Of a stretch of DNA of 64,000 bases, positions 18,301 to 27,640 are shown one piece after another; within the stretch, counting starts at the first letter, position 1; every line of letters starts with the position of its first letter. The stretch is taken from positions 2,448,531 to 2,512,530 of the forward strand of contig CM053251.1 in NCBI GenBank assembly GCA_028583405.1. Reading direction: 5' to 3'. Below the pieces are notes generated by a model. That model worked only from the letters and a program-made list of their open reading frames with translations, was not told the DNA's origin and did not search any database. Both the position numbers and the translations under genes were made by a program. Source of the stretch: Pogonophryne albipinna. Taxonomy: Eukaryota > Chordata > Actinopteri > Perciformes > Artedidraconidae.

Positions 18301-21300
18301 AAAGTTAATCAAATGTTTCAAATAAAAAGCAGATATGGACAGAAGGTGTAAACCTATTAAATGTATAAGTAAACTCATTTAGTCAAATAAAGTGACAGAC
18401 TAGGCCTGTGCAGTTGGTATCAGCTTTGGTATCCGCTCCTCCATCAGGCCTGGTCCTCCTCACAGAGGAAAGACCCTCAGTCCTCTCCAAACCAACAGAC
18501 AGGACGTGCATCACACGGAGGTTTCTCCCTGAAGTCTCTGCTGCTCTCTGGACACCATGCTGTCTCAATCCGTCCACACTGAATATGAGAGGGGGGAAAT
18601 GAAAATAATAAATGCTTCAGACAATAAGAAACATAAAGTTGACTGTTGAGTTGCTCAGTTTTTTTAGATTGTCAATACTATTACTGTATAACTAATATCT
18701 CAGGTTAAGAGGCACATTCAAATAAAGATTGGTCTTTAAATACATTTTGTCTTTTGAATTGTTTGTCTAAAGTCAAGGATCTAGAACTGGTACTTAGTTT
18801 TAATGATACAGTCTGGTTATTATGCTATTTGGAGGAGGCCTCACAGGTAAGAGCTCTAACTAGCTACCATCACATGTACCTTAGCTTGACTTAAATGTAT
18901 TAAACGTGTAATTAAGTGATATCAAAATATAAATAACTAATGTCATGCAAACATATTAATATTTGCTTGATTCCAATGTTGAATTTAGCACAATTGCATA
19001 CAAACGTTAAGGGATTTTAAGATTCTGAAGTATTATGCTAAAAACTCAATAACTTAGATTATTTATAGTTTTGCTGAATAGTTTCATGTCCGCTTACCTT
19101 AGAAACGTAAAATGCCACGGCAGTGTGCAGATGGGGAGCATGTTAGCTTAGCTTGGTAGCTTCAGCTAGCTCTGGAGCTTCCAGCTCGGTGGCAGCAGGT
19201 CACGCCTCGGCTCCGCCTCTTTGCCCTTATTTGGATCAGGCTGGAACAGGCGGGAGTTGAACTCTGACGTCACTGTCGAGCCGTTAGTGGCCGACTCCGC
19301 CTACTAAGGGCTCCTCGGCAACTCTGCAGAATCCTATGGGTGACGTCACGGACCCTACCTCCATTTATATATACAGTCTATGATTCAAACACTATTATAC
19401 AGCTTATTACCACCAAACTCACCACACACATCAATAGTCTCCTGGTGGTCATACTACAGCAAGGAGTTTGGAAGAATATGCTTTTGAATAATTTTGGGGA
19501 ATATTTATAATGTAAATCTTCAATAACTATGGCATCATCTTAAATAACTTTACTATTATACAGTATATTTCTACCAAACTCACTATTTGCATTGTTGTTG
19601 TTAGCATCTGGTTAGCTAGCTGCGCGAACGGATATTAGAAGCTGTATCTCAAACAATGAGAGGGAGAGCTCTCTCCTGTCAGACTGAGAGAGATAACTAC
19701 AGCTCAGTGAGTTAAGGGACTCTGTGTTTAGATAGTTAACTTTAGTCTAGTTATCTCTGTGGGTCTCAAACGTTTTGGTCACCATTTATGAGAATAAATG
19801 AAAAACAGTTATGAAATACTATATGACAGTAAAACAAGAATACAGTTTAAAAGATGAGTGATTTGTAAAATATCCATAAAGAAAAAGAAAATCTGTTTAC
19901 AGTTCTGTTTCATATGGGTGTTGAGAGATGTATCCTTAAATTCATTTTGCTCTCAAAATGCACCAGGTTGATGCATTTAACTTCAATATTTAAAAAAAAA
20001 AATCTTCCCGGGGGAACACGCCCCCGGACCCCCTGGAGGTGAGGACCCCCCCCCACTTATAAAATAGCACTTTACCTCTGCTTACACCTATATGGCATTT
20101 TATATGCTGTGAGCTGATTATTGAGCCTTCATTGTAAGAGTCGCGGGTACACTGTGTATGTGCGTATTCCACTGTGGTGGCGCCCGGTACATTAATGGGA
20201 AACCCTAGTTTGTACATGTTCAATACATTTGTAACACTGTACACATGAACGTTTTTTTTTTCGGTTCACCAAAAAATAAATCTCACTCCAAGCTGAACTC
20301 AAATGTTGGCAGCCCTGCTTTAGACCCTTTATCAGCACTTGCTGCACGTATTAGATCCTGAAGTAAAACACCACACTGGGAAAATACTCCATTAGTTAAA
20401 GTACTGCATGCATTCATATCTTATTTAAGTAAAAGTATTATTAGACACATGTACTTTATTATAGTAATTAAAATGTATTACGGTAGAGCAAACCCACCAA
20501 AATAAATATATTTATAAAAATACTGAATAATATGCCATTTAATTTACTGATTTAAATATTACCCATACATGTAGGCACTAGTTGGTTAAATGTGACATAC
20601 ATTGATACTTTAGTTTTAATGTGCTTCTTTATTCACCTTTTCTTTTTAAATGTGTAAAAGCAAATAAAAACAAACACTTTGGATTAATTCAAATTGCGGG
20701 AGAATAATTCATAAAGAAATCAATGAATAAATATGTTCAATAATAAATTAAACACATCTAAAATGTTACTTAATAAAGAATAGGGGAACTAGTACAAAGG
20801 TCATTAAGTAATTAAAACATTTATATAAATGAATGTAAAATCTCATCAATCAATTATGTATTTATAATATATTCTGTGTGTATGTATATATATATATATA
20901 CACAGAATATATTATAAATACATGTATGTGTATATATATATATATATACACAGAATATATATTTTGAGAGAGATATGCACTAGTATTAGACGCAGTCAAA
21001 CGTTTGGACACATCTTCTCATTCAAAGATTTTTATTTATTTAAATTAGTTCTACTTTGTAGATTTATACTGAAGACATCAAAACGATAAAAGAACACATT
21101 AATTAGAATTATCTAGTAAACAAAAAAGTGTTACAAAATCCAGAATATGATTTATATTTTGCTGGCTACTGCAGAAGCCCCCCCCCCCCCCCACCACCAT
21201 CTCACCTCCTCCTCCATGCTTCACAGTGGGAACCACTCATGCAGAAACCATCCGCTCACCTTCTCTGCGTCTCACAAAGACACGGAGGTTGGAACCAAAA

Positions 21301-24300
21301 AATCTCTAATTTGGACCGATCAGACCAAAGTACAGATTTCCACTGGTCTAATGTCCAATCCTTGTGTTTCTTGGCCCAAACAATTCTCTTCTTCTTGTTG
21401 TTCATCCTCAGTAGTGGATCTTTGCAGCAATTGGACCATGAAGGCCTAATTCACACTGTGTCCTCTGAACAGTGCATGTTAAAGGTCCCATGTCGTGCTT
21501 TTCCTGTTATTACCCATCCCCTTGTGTGTTATGTAGCTTTTACTGCAAACGGTCTGCTGAGTCACAAACCCTCAAAGTACACCCTGTAGCGAGTAAAACT
21601 CTAACACAGAAAAGACGTGTCTATTGTTACGACCCGCCCTCTACTCCGTGGTAGTGGCTCATGGGGAGACCCGCAACATAAAATAATGTACGCAAAAACC
21701 AGTACTTGATAACGACACCTGTTTACTCACACAAGCAATCCGGCAAACGAAAAGAGGTCTGGAGGACTGGCCAAAAGAAACGAACAGAAGGAGGGAACCC
21801 GAGCCAGCCACACCACGGGCCGTAGGACCCAGAGTTTCCCTCCCCTAACCAGCAATCAAATAAATACCCTATGGGAAACAAAATAAAGCTGCGAAAACTG
21901 GACTACCAGGTCCTCCAGGCTAAACATAAAAACATCAGCAGATAAATGGTCTATAGCTCAAAAGTAGCAGAGAGATAATTAAAGGCGAGTGTCTCCCGGC
22001 GTTAGGATAGGCGAGACCTCCTTCTCCAGTTTCTCCTTATAATACGGCTGAGTGGAATTAGGAACACCTGGGCAGAGACGGAGCCAGGGACAGACCAGGT
22101 GCACCTGACAGAAAAGACAACAAGGAGGGGAGCACGTAACATCTATGCTGCCCCAGAACGCCTCGTTTGAGATTTTTCTTTTTCCATTTTTTCCTTCCGG
22201 GGCGTACTGACGTAACGAAGTCCAAATGGACCAATCCGCGGAGCTCCGCACACACACACACTCACTCAACCTTATCTTTTCTCAGCCGCGGTGCTGCGCG
22301 GAGCTCCGCGGAGCTCCGTGGAGCTCCGTACACAAACACACTCAGAGCCCAGGCTGTGAGTGTGTCTGCTCACGCTGAGCTCCGTGGTGTCTCGCTTTCC
22401 CGCAGACCCCACGCAGCAACCAGGAAACAACACCAGTAATCCAGCTCACACTGTCTGCTCCTCGAGCCTCAAAGGGCGGAGCAGCGAGCCCCGCAACATC
22501 CCGCCAACACGGCATCCAGACCCCACGCAGCATTCTCATCTGTTTGTCATTACTGGTGTCATTCTTTTGGTTGCTAACAAACGCCATTGTAAAACATAAT
22601 CGCTGATGTTTCGCTGTAACGGTGGTGGACTCATCAAAACAGAGTGGGCGAGCTGACCAATCAGAGCACAGTGGGCTCATAGGGAGGGGGGGGGGCAGGA
22701 GCTCCAACAAGGCGTGTAGGACAGAGAGTGAATACACATACTATACAGAGATGCTGTATGAGAAAACCAACCATGTGATTTTGGAACATTGAACAATGTA
22801 AATCTATTCTAGTAGACTTCAACAATGGAATTATGATCAGTAGAAATGGCCATGTCATGGGACCTTTTAAGATTGTCTGCTCCTTGAGCTCTGTGATCAT
22901 CTATGTGGGCTCTAATCTGAGGTGCTTTAATTTGCGGTTTCTGAGGCTGGTAACTCTGATGTATTTATCCTCTGCAGCAGAGGTAACTCTTGCTCTTCCT
23001 TTCCCGGGGGCGTCCTCATGAGAGCGAGTCTCATCATAGCATTCAATGGTTTTTGCAACTGCACTTGAGGATACATTCAAAGTTCTTGACATTTTCCGGA
23101 TCGACTGACCTTCATTTCTTAAAGTGATGATGGACGGTCGTTTCTCTTTACTGGGTTGAGTCGTTCTTGCTATAATATGGATTACAATAGCAGTCAAATA
23201 GGGCTTTCCACTGTGCACTAACTCTACCTCTGCACAACACAACTGATTGTCTCAAACACATTCAGAAGGCAAGTAATTCCACACATTGACTCTTGACAAG
23301 GCACAGGTGTTAATTGAAAACCATTCCAGGTGTCTACCTCATGAAGCTGACTGAGAGAAGCCAAGAGGGTGCAAAGCTGTCATCAAGGCAAAAGGGGGCT
23401 ACTTTGAAGAATCTAAAATAAAAATCATATTCTTGATTTTTTTTTTAACAATTTTTTGTTAACTACATAATTCCATATGTGTTCTTTCATAGTTTTGATG
23501 TCTTCAGTATTAATCTACAAAGTAGAAACAAATTTAAATAAACAAAAACCATTGAATGAGAAGGTGTCCAAACTTTTGACTGGCACTGTATATATAAAAC
23601 ACACACATTTTAATATTTAGCAGGTTCCCTCATTTATACAAGCGCAACTTTGAACATGTACAGCAGTAAAATGCAACATACGAAATAATCAAGAAACATA
23701 AACATGAATTGAACACTGACAGGGAACATTTTACTGCACCATCATTACTTTTACATAAGAAGGTGCCGTAAAATGTTCTGTTAATACTTGCATACTTTTA
23801 CTTGAATAAGTTTTGAATGCAGGATTTTAATTTGTTACCGAGTATTTTAATTCTATACTGTAGGCGTAGTGTATCTGTGAACGATCCCAAATAGAATTCA
23901 TTATTTACATTGCAGTTAGTGCTACGCCAGAAGAAAAAAAAAACGTTTTCATTTTGAACTGGAAGTGGAAAGGGGCTGGGCTACATAAGGTGAATTGAGC
24001 CAACAAAAATACACAATAGGTGGGACTAAGAAAGATAATGTGAAAATATAAAAACAAAGGCATTAATTAGGGCTGCAAAATGTCTCCCATTGTAATGGTG
24101 ATTAGATGTTTAAATGCTAACACTTAACAGTTTGTTCTGACTGTGTGTTTCCTGCAGATGTCCAGCTGCTGCTGGTGGTTAAAGAAGAGCTTCTCCCTGA
24201 CCAGCAGGAGTGGAGCACCAGTCTGGACCAGGAGGACCCAGAGCCCCCCCCACCCATTAAGCAGGAACAGGAGGAACTCAGGATCAGTCAGGAGGGAGAG

Positions 24301-24876
24301 CAGCTTCAGGAGCTGAAAAATAGACATGAATCTGTCAGTGATCCACGACGTAGTGCTGAAAATAAACCATTCAGCTGCTCAGTCTGTAAAAAAGCTTTTT
24401 CACAGAATGGACATTTAAAGGTACACATGAGAATCCACACAGGAGAGAAACCACACAGCTGCTCAGTCTGTAAGAAAGCTTTTTCACATAGTGGAAGTTT
24501 AAAGGCACACATGAGAATCCACACAGGAGAGAAACCCTTTAGTTGCTCAGTTTGTACCAAATCTTTTGTGCATAGTGGAAGTTTAAAGGAACACATGATA
24601 GTCCACACAGGAGAGAAACCATTCAGCTGCTCAGTCTGTAAGAAATGTTTTGCAATGAAAAGAGATGTAAAACGACACATGAGAGTCCACACAGGAGAGA
24701 AACTTTTCAGCTGCTCAGTCTGTAAGAAATATTTTGCAATGAAAAGAGGTGTAAAACGACACATGAGAGTCCACACAGGAGAGAAACCACACAGCTGCTC
24801 AGTCTGTAAAAAAACTTTTTCACGGAGTGATGCTTTAAAGTCACATATGACAGTCCACACAGGAGAGGGAAAATAA
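15321..24876 (+). CDS. C2H2 zinc-finger protein, left-arm copy (two coding exons)
   Basis: Exon 1 (15321-15513) encodes MSKVQMLLSLKKQRLTAAAE and a coiled coil with EEDIFALFEQTIAEYEEEL-type spacing, ending RIHRA. Exon 2 (24158-24876) starts in phase and gives ADVQLLLVVKEELLPDQQEW, an acidic linker and six C2H2 fingers joined by HTGEKP linkers. This layout is standard for the large fish C2H2 families presumed to bind DNA in the nucleus. An in-frame upstream ATG at 15264 would add 19 residues; 15321 is preferred because the family begins MSKVQ. The TAA at 24874-24876 falls where a seventh finger should begin. The 8.6-kb intron is full of transposons. Both splice sites are canonical. Confidence 0.9.
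16551..18033 (+). CDS. Candidate three-exon small ORF (64 aa), left copy
   Basis: Exons 16551-16567, 17274-17353 and 17936-18033 have canonical GT/AG borders and join in frame to 64 codons ending in TAA at 18031-18033. A TAA lies in frame a few codons upstream of the ATG, so the start is defined. The product begins MHAVLRCPGDADRLDQ and contains FSFSEGQEEH; no domain is recognised. An AATAAA lies at about 18195. Exon 1 lies just outside the left 21-bp inverted end. It may be a spliced non-coding transcript or chance. Confidence 0.35.
16706..19384. mobile_element. 2.7-kb element with 21-bp ATCATAGACTGTATATA inverted ends, left arm
   Basis: The 21 bases at 16706-16726 are repeated perfectly as reverse complement at 19364-19384. 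I recall the CATAGACTGTATATA end from short fish elements. The interior carries exons on both strands (described separately) and a GC-rich promoter-like block near 19190-19340. Whether this is one element or two solo ends bracketing host DNA cannot be settled by eye. It lies inside the hAT-like element. Confidence 0.55.
18383..19141 (-). CDS. Candidate two-exon small ORF (79 aa), left copy
   Basis: On the minus strand, exon 1 (19141-19098, starting MLPICTLPWHF) has a GT donor with GTAAGC context. Exon 2 (18578-18383) follows an AG acceptor and closes with a TGA. The joined frame is 80 codons including the stop. The exon 2 product contains RAAETSGRN and RRTRPDGGAD; no domain is recognised. An AATAAA on this strand lies near 18275-18290. 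A related 3' segment, without the ORF, is at 28690-29040. It overlaps nothing of the plus-strand ORF but lies in the same element, converging with it. Confidence 0.35.
20870..20960. repeat. Compound (TA)n microsatellite, left arm
   Basis: Two TATATA runs each followed by CACAGAATATAT form a short duplicated block. Its length differs from the mirror copy at about 54700-54790. The 20320-20869 stretch before it is AT-rich, with no gene and one AAGTA-rich interspersed repeat. Confidence 0.85.
20986..23588 (-). mobile_element. Tc1/mariner element interrupted by a TTAA element, left arm
   Basis: The right end carries the Tc1 inverted end GTCCAAACTTTTGACTGGCA (23569-23588) next to TA; the left end is a decayed match (AGTCAAACGTTTGGACAC). 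On the minus strand the N-terminal transposase helix-turn-helix region (22901-23242: RNEGQSIRKMSRTLNVSSSAV, RVTSAAEDKYIRVTSLRNRK) and the DDE-region piece (about 21200-21478: VWAKKHKDWTLDQWKSVLWSD) are separated by a foreign 1.4-kb insertion. A deletion of about 100 bp near 21170-21195, compared with the right arm, removes part of the C-terminus. Not functional. Confidence 0.88.
21483..22866. mobile_element. TTAA-flanked element nested in the Tc1 transposase, left arm
   Basis: TTAA occurs immediately outside both ends (21479-21482 and 22867-22870), and the ends are inverted (AGGTCCCATG...CATGGGACCT). A TTAA target points to piggyBac- or Kolobok-type mobilisation. The interior has no transposase. 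It includes a GGAGCTCCGC short array near 22290-22330 that is 20 bp longer than in the right arm. Confidence 0.75.
23589..24157. other. 3' end of the zinc-finger intron, left arm
   Basis: AT-rich, with an AAGTA-rich interspersed repeat at about 23760-23850 and the pyrimidine tract and CAG acceptor at 24120-24157. No separate gene. Confidence 0.5.
24158..24876 (+). CDS. Zinc-finger exon with six fingers, left copy
   Basis: The acceptor CAG ends at 24157. Fingers run from about 24370 to 24876, each with CSVCxKxF...H...H spacing and HTGEKP linkers (one HTGEKL). Finger 4 reads CKKCFAMKRD here, where the mirror copy reads CKKYFAMKRD. After the TAA the same frame continues with CKVCEKRF...RFKRHKC up to a stop at 24957-24959, a degenerate seventh finger excluded by the stop. 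The long minus-strand frame over this exon is its antisense shadow. Confidence 0.93.
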
Positions 24877-25222
24877 AGCTGCAAAGTTTGTGAAAAAAGA
24901 TTTAAATGGTATAATCGTTTCAAAAGACATAAGTGTGTTGGTCATCAGCTGCTTCTGTAACTGTAAAGGAATACATTTTTCTATTTTGTATCCTGATGAC
25001 CTGTTACATGTAATACGTTACTCCCTAAGCCTGATTTCACCCACCTGCAACTGTAATAGGTATGACTTTTCCCCATATTAGGGGCATAACACAACCGATT
25101 TGCGAATAATCACAAATATTTGTTTCTTTGACCCGACTATTTTTTGTTTAATAATCGTTACATCTCCTCAGGACCAAGTTCCCGTGTCCTGCCTTTCACC
25201 TGCTGATCACCCACTGCTCATT

Positions 25223-25605
25223 TAAAGGTGGGGTAGGTAATTTTGGAGAAACCAGCTCGAGCTAGAATTTGAAAATACACAACCGGAACAAATCTGTCAC
25301 TTCCTTACAGAGCCTCTCCTCCAACACACACAAACGCGCACATGACCAATGAGGGCACGAGATAAGTTTGTGCACAGATGGAAGACTGACAGGCAGGTAG
25401 GCCATCCAGTTATTTTAGCCGGGCTGGCTAAAATGATTGGTCGTGTTTTTTACAGTACTACGGCTTCCACAGATGACATTTTTTTATGGATTTTTTGACA
25501 AAGCACTTAAGATATTCATTGCTATCGGGATGTTAAGAGCATTCCATGGAATATAACATAAAGTGTATCTCGAGCCGGTTTCTCAAACTTACCTACAATG
25601 CATAT
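25223..25605. mobile_element. MITE with GGTAGGTAATTTTGGAGAAACC inverted ends, left arm
   Basis: The left end (from about 25223) has GTAGGTAATTTTGGAGAAAC followed by CAGCTCGAG. The right end, read in reverse complement, has GTAGGTAAGTTTGAGAAACC followed by GGCTCGAG. The two form imperfect ~28-bp inverted repeats about 380 bp apart. Such elements are abundant in fish. No coding capacity. Confidence 0.65.
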
Positions 25606-26782
25606 GCAAATGTTTTGTAAAGTGATGCTAGTCCAAAAACGTGCTGTTGGCTTGTGTGCTCTCTGCAGGACGGTGTCTGTACTCAAAGATTGTTTATGAA
25701 ATGAGAGCTTCACTCTGTTTTTGTTGTCTAAACAACGCCAACAAAGCGATATGCCTTCTTTCCAGCAGATGGCATACATGTTACATCATCCAGTTCAACT
25801 GTCATCCACATATTAATTATTCAAAACAGCAATGTGTAAGATATGTCTAGTAATTGACTATTTCAACAGAATGTGAAGAGGTTGCAGTCTTGAGGCCATG
25901 TCCAATATGTTTATGTTTTGTTTGATTAAATCTACTGAAATGAGCATTCAATGACTAAAATATTCTTAATGACTGTCATTACACCATGGGTTTGCATTGC
26001 AATATTAGAACGCATAAAACCCAACTTTATTTCATCCAAGTTGAAGGTGTTCATTGTTTAGAAGTCTGCTGTGTTTCATCCAAGCTTCCACTTCGTGCTC
26101 CGATCATGCTGAAAGTATCTGTTGCATGCTGTACCTGCTCCAGTAACAAAAGTGTAATTCACTGGACAGGGACAAGAGATAGTGGATGGATCCCGAAAAG
26201 AACCAGAAGATAGTTGTAGATAGAGAAGATATCGTTATAGTTGTAGTAGAGCCTTTAGGTTCTGAAAATGATCAGGGATAGAGCTAGAAAAAAACTCAAA
26301 ACCTGAATAGAGCTAGAAGATAGCCAGTACAAAGCCAAGAAAGACCCAGTAGAAAGACAGGAAGGAGCCAAAAGAGTTTGTATTTTTTAATATTCAAGCT
26401 CTTCTCTTAAGATATTAAAACTTTCTATCTCAACATGTATCCTTTTATTCCAATTATTGAGATTGTTTCACAGCTTTATCTTAAATATTTAGACTTTTTC
26501 CTTTACATATAGATTACATAGGATGAACAGCATGATCCACACTGCTGGATTCTGCTCAAAATGCATGCAAACATCTCGCTTTATCCATACTGCTGCAGTT
26601 GTATTGTTCTGGATTCATAGTGAAGTGTATTAGATGTTCTGAACTCTTATTGTTATGTATTTAATATAAAGTGAAATACCCATGAAGTCAGAAAAGAAAA
26701 GAGACTCACTTAAGGAAAAAGGTTCTGAACCAGTGAGAGTTCTTCATCTGCACATAAACATGGTCAAATATTTAAAGTTATG
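25606..26782. other. No recognised gene, left arm
   Basis: Unique-looking AT-rich DNA shared almost exactly with the mirror interval 48810-49986. Short frames (for example 25986-26213) lack domains. At 26160-26360 there is a loose purine-rich repeat of AGATAG and GAACCAG words, not a clean tandem array. Confidence 0.5.
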
Positions 26783-27080
26783 ACCAGGGGGGTATACTAC
26801 GAAGCAGGATTTTCGCTTAGCCGGCTAACTTCAAGGAAAACTCTGGGTTTCCGGTCCTACGAAGCTGGTTCTCTTTTTAGTAGGCTAGATCTCCATGGTA
26901 ACTTATGCTGTGCGGCTAACCTGGTCGGGACCAGGGGGGGTATACTACGAAGCAGGATTTTCGTTTAGCAAGATAACTTCTGGGATTTCCGGTACTACGA
27001 AGCTGGTTCACTTTTTAGCGGGCTAGATCTCCATGGTGATTTATCCTGGAACCTAGTCTGTGCTCCGAAGCAGGATAGGT
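26783..27080. repeat. Tandem duplication of a GGTATACTACGAAGC element end, left arm
   Basis: Two ~150-bp diverged copies in a row, each opening with GGGGGGTATACTACGAAGCA, containing CTACGAAGCTGGTT and closing near GATCTCCATGG. I recall TATACTACGAAGC as part of a fish DNA transposon family (Harbinger-like in my memory, not certain). A further GAAGCAGGAT half-site follows at 27068-27080. Confidence 0.7.
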
Positions 27081-27640
27081 TCAAGGATAAGAGATCAACT
27101 CAGCGAAAGCACCACGCCTGCTGACCAATCAGAGCTCAGTGTGCGGAGGAAATACATTTTAAACTGCCGTTGCAGGAAAGACGGCCGGCCAAAATCACCG
27201 ACTGTGTGAACGTGAAAATTAATAGAACATGACCTCCCATCTTCAGAGCAATCTGACTATTATCGCGTCGCGATGAGAGCAGTTAATAAAATAATATCCA
27301 GGGGATGCATGCAGAGCTGTCATTGGCTGAGATAAGTCCGGCCGTGCGTCACGACTCTTTGAAACATCTCTGTTCCCGGAAATGCATCCGCGAAGGAGCC
27401 GTGGAGGACCTTGGAGGACCCATCAGTGTATCCTCGGTTATAGCTCCACCAGAGAGCCTCCTCGACGCTCGATCCTCGGTCCTCGAAGTGCATTTAGAGA
27501 AATGAGATGTCCTTCAACATGGCGCGCTGAAATTCATTTCCGGGTCACTACCGGAGGACCGAGGAGTCGAGGAGGGGGATTTGATGAAATGAGAAAGGGC
27601 CAGGGTGAATTTAGCAATCACAACGAAAACGGCCAAGAAA
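27081..27640. other. GAGGACC-rich stretch, no gene, left arm
   Basis: Contains short direct and inverted GGAGGACC/GAGGACCGAGGA words (27400-27570) and an AATGAGAAAGGGCC block that also appears at 35110-35130 in the loop. Probably the remains of a non-autonomous element. Open frames lack domains. Confidence 0.4.

Larger units (their letters stand above)
15590..20317. mobile_element. hAT-like element with CAGGGCTGCCAAC inverted ends, left arm
   Basis: The left end CAGGGCTGCCAAC (15590) and the right end GTTGGCAGCCCTG (20317) are perfect inverted 13-mers. If the first C is counted in the target, the flanking 8-mers CGTTAGAC and CTTTAGAC match at 7 of 8 positions, as expected of a hAT target duplication. 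A G/C-rich segment near 20007-20050 (CCCGGGGGAACACGCCCCCG) resembles parts of fish hAT elements. No transposase is readable inside; other elements are nested in it. It sits in the zinc-finger gene's intron. Confidence 0.6.

Noticed and set aside
24306..24923. 205-codon minus-strand frame over the zinc-finger exon (and its mirror at 50669-51286)
   Set aside because: Antisense of repeated C2H2 fingers; its regularity mirrors the fingers and no independent domain is seen.
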